From Bradyrhizobium sp. WSM1417 (GTDB lineage: Bacteria; Pseudomonadota; Alphaproteobacteria; Rhizobiales; Xanthobacteraceae): 64,000 nucleotides of DNA. This document shows positions 33,752-42,645 of this stretch, piece by piece. The DNA lies in NCBI RefSeq assembly GCF_000515415.1, contig NZ_KI911783.1:1230392-1294391 (forward strand), read 5' to 3'. Below the pieces are notes generated by a model. The model did not search any database. It saw only the letters and a list, made by a program, of their open reading frames with translations, and was not told the DNA's origin. The translations under genes were made by a program, and so were the position numbers. Position 1 is the stretch's first letter. Each line of letters opens with the position of its first letter.

Positions 33752-34549
33752 TCAGCCCGCGTGTGTTTCGGTCAGGATTTCAGATCCGGCTCCACGCGAT
33801 CGCGCCGCCGCGGGCCGCTCCAGATAGTCGTGCACCACGGTGCCTAATCCGAGCGTCAGGTCGGCAACGATATGCTTGGCCGAGAGCACCTGAAGAACCG
33901 GCAGCTCGGCGACCGGCGCGAGCGCGTGGGAGAAGAGATCGAGCGCGGCGGGGCCCGTCCATGCGCCTTTCACCGTCACGTCTTCGAGATGGAAGCGCAC
34001 CAGCTCGCAGATGCGCGCGGTGCCGTCGACGTGCGGGATGATCTTCAGCAGGAAATTGGGCGCGATGAGCTTCCGTGCTTCGGTGGAAAGATCGAGGGCG
34101 CGATGCTTGTAGCCCATGGTGCCGGTGGCGATGCGTACCGAGCCGTAGTCCAGCGTGCCGACCAGCGTATCGGTCTCGACGGCCAGCTTCGGCTGGGCCA
34201 GCTTCTTGGGAAAGCCCCACAGCTCGCGGCCGCCGGCGATCGGCGGATGATCGTTGAGGAACATCTGGTGGACGAAGCTGCCGGTCTGGCCGCGGAAGGA
34301 CACCGGGATGATCTGGCCGCTTTCCGTGTAGTCGCCAAAGCCGGTGGAATCGGGCATGCGAATGAATTCGTAATTCACCACAGGCTCGGTCAGCTCCAGC
34401 GGCTCCGGCACAATCCGGCGCAACGCCTCCGGGTCGGTCCGGTACTGGATGATGAAATATTCGCGGTTGATGAAGCGATACGGGCCGGGCGGGAAAGCCG
34501 GGTTCGTCAGCGGCATCGCGAACGCGAGGTTGCGGATCTGCTGGTTCAT
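33752..34549 (-). CDS. adc: Acetoacetate decarboxylase
   Basis: A 265-residue enzyme that converts acetoacetate to acetone and carbon dioxide. The Schiff-base Lys115 and its neighbour Lys116 lie in [12 protein letters not shown], at the same position as in the clostridial enzyme. The conserved [13 protein letters not shown] start and [15 protein letters not shown] block (NYEFIRMPD) also fit. GGAG precedes the ATG. It stands between the NADH dehydrogenase-like gene and the patatin gene in one operon, providing an outlet for acetoacetate made by BdhA. Confidence 0.93.
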   Translation of the reverse strand: MNQQIRNLAFAMPLTNPAFPPGPYRFINREYFIIQYRTDPEALRRIVPEPLELTEPVVNYEFIRMPDSTGFGDYTESGQIIPVSFRGQTGSFVHQMFLNDHPPIAGGRELWGFPKKLAQPKLAVETDTLVGTLDYGSVRIATGTMGYKHRALDLSTEARKLIAPNFLLKIIPHVDGTARICELVRFHLEDVTVKGAWTGPAALDLFSHALAPVAELPVLQVLSAKHIVADLTLGLGTVVHDYLERPAAARSRGAGSEILTETHAG

Positions 34550-34628
34550 GCTGTGGGCTCCTGAATGATCGGTCTGCAGTGGATGGCCGCGCCCCCCGCG
34601 GGAGCGCGGCCATCATCCCGTGGGGCGT

Positions 34629-35834
34629 CTAGACTTCGGTCACGCGTTCCGGATCGGCCGACGCGAGCGCCAGGGCGCGCTCCGCCTTCGGCGGATAGAT
34701 CCAGACGGTGTTGATCTCACGCTTGGTCTTCTTGGCGACGTCGCCGACCAGCTCGACCTTGCGCTCCCATCCGCGTGTGAACAGCGCGCCGGCTTCGCCG
34801 AGGTCGAGGCAGGTGACGTAGGCCTTCTGGTGGTAGGGCTTGGTCGGAACGCCGAGCAATTCGGCCGCGGCATTGTTGCCGGCAAAGGCGCCCATCCGCG
34901 TGGCGTGCTGGCACGACATCAGTGCGTAATTGCCCTCGTCGTCGCAGGCGGCGCGTGCTGCGTCGCCGGCCGCGAAGACACCCTGAACGCCTGACACCTG
35001 CAAGCAGCGATCGACCAGCAACCGTCCGAAATTGTCGCGCTCGGCGGGAATCTGCCCGGTCAGCGGCGCTGCACGCATGCCCGCCGCCCAGATCACCGTC
35101 TCGGTTTCGATGTGTTCACCGCTGGACAAGGTGACACCGGTCTCGTCGAGCGCGGCGACGCCGGCACCGAGCCGTGTCTCGACGCCAACCTTCCGCAAGG
35201 CTTCCTCGATGACGGGGCGGGCGCCTGCACCCATGTCGGGTGCGATCGCAGTGTTGCGATCGACGATGACGACGCGAGTCCTGGCATTGGGGCCCAGGAT
35301 TTCGCGCAGCCGCGTCGGTATTTCGGTGGCCGCTTCGATCCCGGTGAAGCCGCCGCCGGCGATGACGACGGTGTCGCGTCCGTTCACGGCAGGCCGCTCC
35401 GCGAGGCCATGCAGATGCTTGTCGAGCGCAACGGCATCGTCGAGCGAATCGACGCTGAAGCCGTGCTCGGCGAGGCCCGGAATGTTCGGACGGAATAGCC
35501 GGCTGCCGGTGGTCACGACCAGGCGGTCGTAGGACAGCGTCTTTCGCGAGCCCTTCGCGGGCGTGATCTGCACCGTTCGGGCCTCGGTGTTGATCGTCTC
35601 GGCGCTGCCCTGGATGTAGTCGACGTCGATCGCCTCGAGGAGCTCGAGCAGCGGGGCCGTCAGGGTTTCCGGCTTGGGCTCGTAGAGCCGCGGACGGACC
35701 ACCAGCGTCGGCTCCGGTGAGACGACCGCGATCTGCAGATCTTGCGGCGAGACGCCCCGGATGTCGCGCAGTCGCGCTGCGGAAAGGGCGGCGTACATGC
35801 CGGCGAAGCCGGCGCCGATGATGACGAGTCGCAT
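34629..35834 (-). CDS. Type II NADH dehydrogenase-like FAD oxidoreductase
   Basis: A 401-residue flavoprotein. The FAD-binding dinucleotide fold starts RLVIIGAGFAGMYAALSAAR, the NAD(P)-binding one is VVIAGGGFTGIEAATEI, and the second FAD contact is GVFAAGDAARA. It resembles NDH-2 enzymes and related quinone reductases. It has no obvious C-terminal membrane helix. In this operon it could reoxidise NADH made by 3-hydroxybutyrate oxidation (inference). GGAG is upstream of the ATG. A carotenoid- or rubredoxin-reductase-like function cannot be excluded. Confidence 0.88.
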   Translation of the reverse strand: MRLVIIGAGFAGMYAALSAARLRDIRGVSPQDLQIAVVSPEPTLVVRPRLYEPKPETLTAPLLELLEAIDVDYIQGSAETINTEARTVQITPAKGSRKTLSYDRLVVTTGSRLFRPNIPGLAEHGFSVDSLDDAVALDKHLHGLAERPAVNGRDTVVIAGGGFTGIEAATEIPTRLREILGPNARTRVVIVDRNTAIAPDMGAGARPVIEEALRKVGVETRLGAGVAALDETGVTLSSGEHIETETVIWAAGMRAAPLTGQIPAERDNFGRLLVDRCLQVSGVQGVFAAGDAARAACDDEGNYALMSCQHATRMGAFAGNNAAAELLGVPTKPYHQKAYVTCLDLGEAGALFTRGWERKVELVGDVAKKTKREINTVWIYPPKAERALALASADPERVTEV

Positions 35835-35935
35835 GGATTTTCTCCTTGGTTGCTGTTCGAAAACCGCGCGCGAGCGCGCTGCTGCGTTGAGGGCAGCGTC
35901 CGGCGTCGGCGCGTGGGGTGGGTTGGATCGCTGGC

Positions 35936-36226
35936 TTAGGGCGCGATGCAGCGTGCCATCACCGATCTCGGCGGCTGGCCGTAGCCCAAGACGACGGGCT
36001 GAAGCTCATTTCGACTCCAGTCCTGATAGGGAAGCCCGGCGCCATTTCGGATCATGACGGAAACGGGCGGCCGTGCCGGGTGCAGGGTGTAGGCCGGAAT
36101 TTCCACTTCCTCGCCCGTCGCCGACGTGAAGCGAACGGCCAGCGAGAGTCCGTACAAGGTCGCGGTCGCGAGGCTCCGGCGGCGTGATGAGATCAACCGT
36201 CGGCTGACGAAGTTTTTCCAGGTCAT
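35936..36226 (-). CDS. Small hypothetical protein of the AraC-controlled operon
   Basis: A 96-residue protein with a basic N-terminus (RRLISSRRR), then LATATLYGLSLAVRF, and a mostly beta-like C-terminal half. I chose ATG 36226 with GGGAG upstream; the upstream part of the open frame is unlikely to be coding. I do not recognise the family. It lies between the AraC regulator and the oxidoreductase gene with ~100-bp gaps on both sides and is probably cotranscribed. Confidence 0.6.
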   Translation of the reverse strand: MTWKNFVSRRLISSRRRSLATATLYGLSLAVRFTSATGEEVEIPAYTLHPARPPVSVMIRNGAGLPYQDWSRNELQPVVLGYGQPPRSVMARCIAP

Positions 36227-36324
36227 CTTTGGTCTCCCTCGATTGGTCTGGACATGGAGATGATGTAGCCGACCCGATTTGCCGTTGCCCCAGCGCGATT
36301 GCCGTCGCTGTCGAGAGATTGCTG

Positions 36325-37284
36325 CTAACGCATGCGCCTGCGCCAATCGCTCGGCGTCTCGCCCGTCAGCTTCTTGAATGCCGCGGCGAAGGCGGTCTGC
36401 GAGGAGTAACCAAGCGCCGCGGCGACCGAGACGATCGATTCGTCGCTTTCCCGCAGCATGTTCATGGCCTGCTCGAGCCGGTGCTGGCGTAACCAGGCAT
36501 GCGGCGATAGCCCGGTGCTCTCCTTGAAAGACCGGCAGAAATGGAAGCGCGATAGCCCGGCATCGGACGCCAGCGCATCGAGCGAGACGTCCGCTTCGCT
36601 ATCGGAGCGCAATCGTTCGATTGCACGGAGCAGGACCTTCGGCGCCAGCCCGCCCATGGTCGGCTGGAACGTGGTTGGCGATCCCGCATGCGCAGCCAAA
36701 AGGCGCGTGGCCAGAAGATCCGTGAGCTGATGCCGGAACAGCGCATCAAGGGCGCCATGGCCCTCCAGCGAATCCGCCGCGCTCAGGAGCAGTCGGGACG
36801 TGATCGTGTCGGGATGCGCCGTTCGCTCAATCAATTCGGCGGGCCCGGCGGTCCCGGCCTCGCCGGCGACGCGCTGCAGCGTTGCGTCGGGAAGGTAAAG
36901 CTGCACGACGTCGACGGGCTTCGGAATGTCCCATCGGGAGCTCGACCCTTCCGGAACGATGTTCACGACCCCCGGACGAAACGTGCCGATTGCGATCGAT
37001 TTTCCCGAGCGCCGCTCCATGCGCTGCATCACGCCTTTATGCGCCATGATCACGTGGTGGCGCATGGGCTCGACGACGTCGTGCAGCGGATCGTGCTTCC
37101 AGTGCGCGATACCGGCACCGGAGGAGTCCAGCGCCATGCGAAGCGGCTCGGTCCCGAGCACGCGCGCCATCTCCGCGTCGGCGGCGCGCCGCTCGGACGT
37201 CGAGCGGTCGCCGGGCTGTGCGTCGGGTGCGGGCGGCAAGCCCTTGTGCGAGGGAGTGCGCATGAGTGCAGTGTTCCCGGTCAT
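36325..37284 (-). CDS. AraC-family transcriptional regulator
   Basis: A 319-residue regulator. The C-terminal double HTH contains VSLDALASDAGLSRFHFCRSFKESTG and ESIVSVAAALGYSSQTAFAAAFKKLTG, the standard AraC/XylS pattern. The N-terminal ~200 residues would bind an effector or mediate dimerisation. AGGAG precedes ATG 37284. It is the first gene of a same-strand run that includes the acetoacetate decarboxylase, patatin and bdhA genes, so it likely activates that operon in response to a related metabolite (inference). Confidence 0.9.
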   Translation of the reverse strand: MTGNTALMRTPSHKGLPPAPDAQPGDRSTSERRAADAEMARVLGTEPLRMALDSSGAGIAHWKHDPLHDVVEPMRHHVIMAHKGVMQRMERRSGKSIAIGTFRPGVVNIVPEGSSSRWDIPKPVDVVQLYLPDATLQRVAGEAGTAGPAELIERTAHPDTITSRLLLSAADSLEGHGALDALFRHQLTDLLATRLLAAHAGSPTTFQPTMGGLAPKVLLRAIERLRSDSEADVSLDALASDAGLSRFHFCRSFKESTGLSPHAWLRQHRLEQAMNMLRESDESIVSVAAALGYSSQTAFAAAFKKLTGETPSDWRRRMR

Positions 37285-37617
37285 GGTGTGGCTCCTGCTG
37301 ATCAGCTCGGGCTTTCGATCAGGCGTCCGTATTTGTACGGAATGGCACGTGTTCTATGCGCCGCGGTTGCGGTGCGTATTTCCTGAACCCGCCACGCTTT
37401 GTCCGATCCTGCTCCAAGCCGGCCCGCGCTTTCGCGAACGCACGGCGGGCGGACGGGGAGGAGAAGTGCTTCTGAGAAAAGGGGGCAGGCCGCCACACCG
37501 CCGCCACATCGGTGTCGCGATCGGGCACGCTCGTGGCGCGGGACGGCCGAAAATCGAAGTGGACAAGCCTGGTCCGGAAATCCTCCAAAGGGAGGGACCG
37601 GGACGACCGGGGCGCCG
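37285..37617. other. Intergenic region, 333 bp
   Basis: This lies upstream of the AraC gene and after the end of the GGDEF-EAL gene, which is on the same strand. It should contain the promoter of the AraC operon. A short inverted repeat, CCGTATTTGTACGG, is at 37327-37340. I see no gene or long repeat. Confidence 0.4.
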
Positions 37618-40281
37618 CTAGGCCGCGGCCGCCTGTGCCGACAACAGCAGCTTCAACTTCGCCGCCGGCACGGCCGGGCTGAACAGCCAGCCCTGCATCT
37701 GGCTGCATCCGAGCTGGAGCAGCACCGCGCGCTGCGCTTCGGTCTCGACGCCTTCCGCGGTCGTCGCCATGTGACGGGCGGCGGCCATGTGCACCACCGC
37801 CTGCACGATCGGCGAGGAATCTTCCGACTGACCGATGTCGCTGATGAAGCTGCGGTCGATCTTGATCTTGTCGAACGGGAAACGATGCAAATAGCTCAGA
37901 GACGAATAGCCGGTGCCGAAATCGTCGAGCGCGATGCGCACGCCGAGCTCGCGCAGCTGTTGCAGGATCGTCAGCGCCTCCTGGTCGTCGCGGATCAGGA
38001 CAGTCTCGGTGATCTCGAGCTCGAGCCGTCCGGGGGCGAGACCCGACTCGGCGAGCGCGGCTGCGACCTTCAGCGCCAACGTCCGCGAGCGGAACTGCAC
38101 CGGTGAGACGTTGACCGCGATGTGGATGTCGCCGGGCCAGGAGGCGGCCTCGGTGCAGGCCTGCCTCAGCACCCATTCACCGATCTCGCCGATCAATCCG
38201 GTCTCTTCCGCAACCGGGATGAAATCGGCGGGCGAGACCATGCCGCGCTCCGGATGGTGCCAGCGCAGCAGCGCTTCGCAGCCGGTGACGACGTTGGCCG
38301 CAAGATCGACCAGCGGCTGATAGTGCACCTCGAACTCGCCACGGGCCAGCGCCTGCCGTAGATCGAACTCGAGCTGGCGGCGCAGCCGCGCCTTGGCGTC
38401 GTATTCGGGCGCGAAGACGCGGAAGGTGCGGCGGCCCTCGGATTTCGCCGCATACATCGCGAGATCGGCGCGCTTGAGCAAATCGTCGAGATTGTCGCCG
38501 TGGTCGGGCGCGATCGCGATGCCGATGCTGGCATCGGTCGGGATTTCCTGGCCATTGTAGTTTACGGGCGCGCGCAGCGCCTTCAGGATCTGCTCGGCCA
38601 GCGCCGTCAGCTCGGCCTCGTCGCGGGTGCCGGCCTTGACGATTGCGAATTCGTCGCCGCCCAACCGCGCCACCATGTCGTTGCCGCTGATGCAGGCGCG
38701 CAGGCGGTTCGCGACCTGGCGCAGCAGCTCGTCGCCGACCTCGTGCCCAAGCGAATCGTTGACGCCCTTGAACTCGTCGACGTCGATATAGAGGATCGCG
38801 AACGGCTTGCCCTGGGCAAGCTCCGCGACGCGCCGCTCCAGATGGCCGCGCATCAGCACGCGGTTGGGTAGGTCGGTCAGCGCGTCGTAATGCGCCATAT
38901 GCGCGATGCGCTCGTCGGCGCGGATGCGCTCGGTGACGTCGTCATGGGTCGCGAGCCAACCGCCGGCGGCACCGGGCTGGTTCTTGATCTCGATCAGGCG
39001 GCCATCGGAGGTCTCGACGATCGTGCTCTGCGTCTGCCCGGCATTGCCCAAAATGCCGTCGCAATAGGAATCGACGTCGCCGTGGAACGAACCCGTGTCG
39101 TGGCGATGCTGGATCACGTCGCGGAAATACGCGCCGGGCTTCACCACGTCCGCCGACAGTCCGTACATCTCGATGTAGCGCCGGTTGCAGACGATCAGCC
39201 GTTCGTCCTGGTCGAACATCAGGAGGCCCTGCGTCATCGTGTTCATCGCGGTGTCGAGCTGGTGCTTCTCCACGGCGAGCCGACGGGTCATCTGGCGGAA
39301 GATGAGATAGAGCGTGAGCACGAGCAGGCCGATCGACATCACGGCTACGGCCACGAAGAATTTGGTTTGCGTGTGCCATGTCGCCAGCGTCGCATCCAGC
39401 GACCTGGTTGCAACCACGACCAGCGGCTCGCCGGTCAGGAGGCGTGCGGCGACGAGGCGATCCTTGCCGTCGATCGGACTTGCGAGCTGGGTCGTGACGA
39501 AGGTGCGCTCGAACACCGCCACCTGCTCGGGCGTGCCGTTGCGGAAATTCTGCCCGATCATCGCGTCCACATGCGGAACGCGCGCGAGCAACTGGCCGTT
39601 CTGGTGGTGCATCGCGATCGAGGAGTCCTCGCCGAGCCCGCTCGAGGCGAAGAAGGATTCGAGCTGGTCCGGCGCGATTGCACGCGAGACCAGCCCAAGG
39701 AATTCGCCGTGGGGGCCGGAGACGCGGCGCGCGAACACGATCGCCGGCCCGCTGCCCAACCGTCCGGGCACCACCTCGACCTCCTCCTGCGAAGCTGGAT
39801 CGTTCTTGAGGCGATTGAAATAGCCGCGGTCGGCGACCGAAACATCGGCGACCGGCCAGCGCCGCGACGAGTTGATCAGCACGCCCTTGGCGTCGAATAA
39901 ATTGGCGCCGGCGACGTCCGACCAGCCGCTGGCTCTGGCGCGCAGCACTTCGTGCACGGCAAGCGTGCCCATCTCGCTGCGGAAGACATCGGCGGATTCG
40001 ATGCCATGGCTTTCGAGCTCGGCGATGATGCTCTTCTGCAGCACCGCGAAGTCCTCGAACTCGCGGTCGAAATGGCGGGCGAGCAACCGGACCGCGCTCT
40101 CCAGGCTGTCGCGGCCGCTTTCGATCGCATTCTGCCGGAAGCGGTCGACGGTGAGCGCGGTGCCCACAGCCATTGCGGCCATCAGCACGAAGCCGCCTGC
40201 GATCAGCCATGTCAGCGGCGCGCCGCGCCAACGGCGCAGCAACGCGCGCATGCGCGCGCTCCATCGGATCGATGTGCCCAT
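37618..40281 (-). CDS. GGDEF-EAL protein with Cache and PAS domains
   Basis: An 887-residue inner-membrane protein. Membrane helices near residues 19-40 and 303-325 frame a periplasmic Cache-type sensor. A PAS domain follows, then GGDEF (motif intact: VARLGGDEFAIV) and EAL (motif intact: CEALLRWHHP). It could make or break c-di-GMP, or switch. The RxxD product-inhibition site is not conserved (SGND before MVARLGGDEF). The ATG has GGGAGGG upstream. It is a single gene. Which activity dominates cannot be read from sequence, since both catalytic motifs look complete. Confidence 0.93.
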   Translation of the reverse strand: MGTSIRWSARMRALLRRWRGAPLTWLIAGGFVLMAAMAVGTALTVDRFRQNAIESGRDSLESAVRLLARHFDREFEDFAVLQKSIIAELESHGIESADVFRSEMGTLAVHEVLRARASGWSDVAGANLFDAKGVLINSSRRWPVADVSVADRGYFNRLKNDPASQEEVEVVPGRLGSGPAIVFARRVSGPHGEFLGLVSRAIAPDQLESFFASSGLGEDSSIAMHHQNGQLLARVPHVDAMIGQNFRNGTPEQVAVFERTFVTTQLASPIDGKDRLVAARLLTGEPLVVVATRSLDATLATWHTQTKFFVAVAVMSIGLLVLTLYLIFRQMTRRLAVEKHQLDTAMNTMTQGLLMFDQDERLIVCNRRYIEMYGLSADVVKPGAYFRDVIQHRHDTGSFHGDVDSYCDGILGNAGQTQSTIVETSDGRLIEIKNQPGAAGGWLATHDDVTERIRADERIAHMAHYDALTDLPNRVLMRGHLERRVAELAQGKPFAILYIDVDEFKGVNDSLGHEVGDELLRQVANRLRACISGNDMVARLGGDEFAIVKAGTRDEAELTALAEQILKALRAPVNYNGQEIPTDASIGIAIAPDHGDNLDDLLKRADLAMYAAKSEGRRTFRVFAPEYDAKARLRRQLEFDLRQALARGEFEVHYQPLVDLAANVVTGCEALLRWHHPERGMVSPADFIPVAEETGLIGEIGEWVLRQACTEAASWPGDIHIAVNVSPVQFRSRTLALKVAAALAESGLAPGRLELEITETVLIRDDQEALTILQQLRELGVRIALDDFGTGYSSLSYLHRFPFDKIKIDRSFISDIGQSEDSSPIVQAVVHMAAARHMATTAEGVETEAQRAVLLQLGCSQMQGWLFSPAVPAAKLKLLLSAQAAAA

Positions 40282-40420
40282 GCAGCCCTCCCGTGGGATG
40301 CAAGATGCGGCAAAACCGACAAGACCACGTTACCAGTAAGGGTTAGGAAAACATGAATCGGAATGGAATCAGAGGGTTGGTTCCATCGCTTGTCTGAAGG
40401 CGCGGTGGACCATGGTTCCC

Positions 40421-41125
40421 TCAGCGTCGGATTTCCCATCTCAACGCTTCCGCATTGGTCTTGGCGAACATCGCCGGCACGTCGAAGGTCCCGGTCTTGA
40501 GATCATAGCGGCAGCGCCAGTCGGCCAGCCCCTTCACGGCGACGTTCTTCGGATGTTTGTCCATTTCACCCGATAGCGAGATCACGAGGTAACGGTTGTC
40601 CGGCCAGTGCACGCCGAGCCCGCGATAGGCTTCTTCGGTGCCTTTCACGAGATTGGCCGAGATGTGGTAGTCGAGCTTCATCTTTCCGGTGTCCGGGCGG
40701 CTGTGGAAATAGGCCCAGGCCAAGTCGCTGAGCGAGGTCTTCGTCGCGCTGACGAAGGCGCCTTTCTCGAGACGGTAGAGATACAGGTCCTGCTCGCCGG
40801 AGCCGGTCTTCTGCATCCGCACCAGCCATTGCGAGTCGGGCGTGAAGCGGAAGCCGGCCGGATAGCCCTGCTCCGGCGTCAGCTCGGTCATCGCTTCGCC
40901 GTTCCGCGCCCAGACCTGCCATTTGATGTCGAAATCCCCGTCGTCCTTCTTGTACTGCTCGAGCCGGGTGGCTTTGTCGGGCGAGGTGAAGGCGAGTTCG
41001 GCATCGTCGGTGAGAGCGAAGCCAGGCGGCGGGCCGGACGCGGCGCGCGCCGGAGTTGCGGCCAGGATGAGGGCAAGCACCAGCCCAAGTACCGGCAATT
41101 GTGCGGGACGGCAAAATGCGTTCAC
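40421..41125 (-). CDS. Exported hypothetical protein
   Basis: A 234-residue protein with a signal peptide (LPVLGLVLALILAATPARA). The mature part has ELAFTSPDKATRLEQYKKDD and a WD-like block FRFTPDSQWLVRMQKTGSGEQDLYLYRLEKG, suggesting a small beta-sheet protein. The start is GTG 41125 with GAGGAA upstream. I do not recognise a named family. It is divergent from the LysM protein gene, with 184 bp between them. Confidence 0.7.
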   Translation of the reverse strand: MNAFCRPAQLPVLGLVLALILAATPARAASGPPPGFALTDDAELAFTSPDKATRLEQYKKDDGDFDIKWQVWARNGEAMTELTPEQGYPAGFRFTPDSQWLVRMQKTGSGEQDLYLYRLEKGAFVSATKTSLSDLAWAYFHSRPDTGKMKLDYHISANLVKGTEEAYRGLGVHWPDNRYLVISLSGEMDKHPKNVAVKGLADWRCRYDLKTGTFDVPAMFAKTNAEALRWEIRR

Positions 41126-41309
41126 GGGGAAATTCCTCGAGAAAAATGCCGCGGTGCGGCCTCGAGCATTTGACGCTGGCGGGGGTGCGCTGGTTCATCC
41201 CCGACGCCGGCGCATCATCCCATCGACCGTCTTGCTGCCGTGGCCAAAACGGCGCAACTTGCCGCCTCGATTGATTTGCCAGGTTCTTCCTGATCAAGGT
41301 TCGTTTCCG

Positions 41310-42347
41310 ATGGTGACCGCGACCAAGGCCTTCATTGCATTCTGTCTGCTCGCGGTGGGCGGCACCGTGCTCGTGATCGGCCCCACCGAGCTGCGCCGCC
41401 TGCTGCCGATGGGGGCGAAGACCGACACCGTGGTCGCCGCCAAGCCGGAGGCTAAGGTCGAACAGAAGGTCGAACCCAAGCCGGAACTCAAGCCGGAAGA
41501 GCCAAAACTCGCCGCGGCCGCGCCGCCGGCACCAGCTGCATCTCCGGCGCCGGCCCCCGAGCCGAAGGCGGGTGCATTGGCTGAAACCCAGAAGCAGGTC
41601 ACGGCCGCGCTTGCCGATCTTGCACCGGTCAAGCCGCCGCCGGCGGTTGCCGATAGCGGCCCCCGTTTCGACGTCGCACGCGTCGACGATCACGGCGAGG
41701 CAGCGGTGATCGCGGGCCAGGCGACGCCGGGCGCCAAGGTCGAGCTGCTGCGCGACGGCAAGCCGCTCGACAGTGTGGTGGCGGATGCCTCGGGCCAATT
41801 CGTGATGACGCCGCCGCAGCTTCCCGCCGGTTCCTACGAGCTGACCCTGCGGGCGAAATCGCCTGACGGCACCGTCACGCAATCCGGCCGCAGCATGCCG
41901 GTGGTGATCGCCGAAGCCGCGCCGCCGCCCGCGCGCCCTGCACCGGTCGCGAGGCAAGAGGTTAGACAAGAGACGAAGCAGGAAGCGAAGGCCGAGAAGC
42001 CCGACGACAAGTCGGATGTGGTGGCATCGGTCTCGGACCGGCCCGCGGCCCGGCCGAGATTGATGGGCGCACCGAAACCAAAGGGCGGGTCGGGGGTCAT
42101 GGCGCGGACGCCCGCGGCCACGACCGTTGCATCGGCCTCACCGGCGGACGTCGTCGGCGGTGCACCGGCGGAAACAGGCGGCAGCCGGGTGATCTCCCGC
42201 GGCGACAGCCTGTGGGCACTGAGCCGGCTCGCTTACGGCGACGGCGCCCGCTTTGCCGTGATCTACAACGCCAACCGCGCCAAGATCCACAATCCCAATC
42301 TGATCTATCCCGGCCAGACCTTCGTGGTGCCGCAAAAGGCGGAGTGA
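41310..42347 (+). CDS. Membrane-anchored LysM-domain protein
   Basis: A 345-residue protein. One N-terminal membrane segment (AFIAFCLLAVGGTVLVI) is followed by a Lys/Pro/Glu/Ala-rich spacer, a bacterial Ig-like domain (GQATPGAKVELLRDGKPLDS region), a second disordered stretch and a C-terminal LysM domain with ISRGDSLWALSRLAYGDG and NPNLIYPGQTFVVP. LysM binds peptidoglycan, so the protein probably spans from inner membrane to cell wall. The layout matches a common alphaproteobacterial LysM protein of unknown detailed role. Confidence 0.9.
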   Translation: MVTATKAFIAFCLLAVGGTVLVIGPTELRRLLPMGAKTDTVVAAKPEAKVEQKVEPKPELKPEEPKLAAAAPPAPAASPAPAPEPKAGALAETQKQVTAALADLAPVKPPPAVADSGPRFDVARVDDHGEAAVIAGQATPGAKVELLRDGKPLDSVVADASGQFVMTPPQLPAGSYELTLRAKSPDGTVTQSGRSMPVVIAEAAPPPARPAPVARQEVRQETKQEAKAEKPDDKSDVVASVSDRPAARPRLMGAPKPKGGSGVMARTPAATTVASASPADVVGGAPAETGGSRVISRGDSLWALSRLAYGDGARFAVIYNANRAKIHNPNLIYPGQTFVVPQKAE

Positions 42348-42373
42348 GGAGAGCGCTTCGCCGCGCGCCTGCG

Positions 42374-42506
42374 GCCATCCTTCGAGACGCCCGCCTGCGG
42401 CGGGCCCTCAGGATGAGGGATGAGTCTGCGGCGGCATTTCAACGCAGGCGGATGTGCTGCCAAGCCTCATCCTGAGGAGGCCGCGAAGCGCTCGTCTCGA
42501 AGGACG
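42374..42506. repeat. Palindromic intergenic repeat, family C copy 2
   Basis: CCATCCTTCGAGACGCCCGC.. opens the element, inner CTCAGGATGAGG faces CCTCATCCTGAGG, and ..GCTCGTCTCGAAGGA closes it. The first 20 bases are identical with the copy at 27984. It fills about half of the 298-bp gap after the LysM gene. Confidence 0.85.
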
Positions 42507-42645
42507 AGGCGCTCGCTCGGGCGCAGCCGAGACGTCCTGAGCAAATACCACGACGCTTTGCCATGTGCGCTTCCGGAACATTTGGTTCCCTCGCGCGTCA
42601 TTGTGATGCGACGCGATGCGCGCTTGGCGCCGGAGGAGGGCCAAG

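Noticed and set aside
38942..40303. 453-residue frame on the same strand as the GGDEF-EAL gene, different phase
   Set aside because: Arg-rich out-of-frame translation of a real gene.
41270..41298. FixK-like half-sites TTGAT and ATCAA upstream of the LysM gene
   Set aside because: The spacing is far too long for an Fnr/FixK box.
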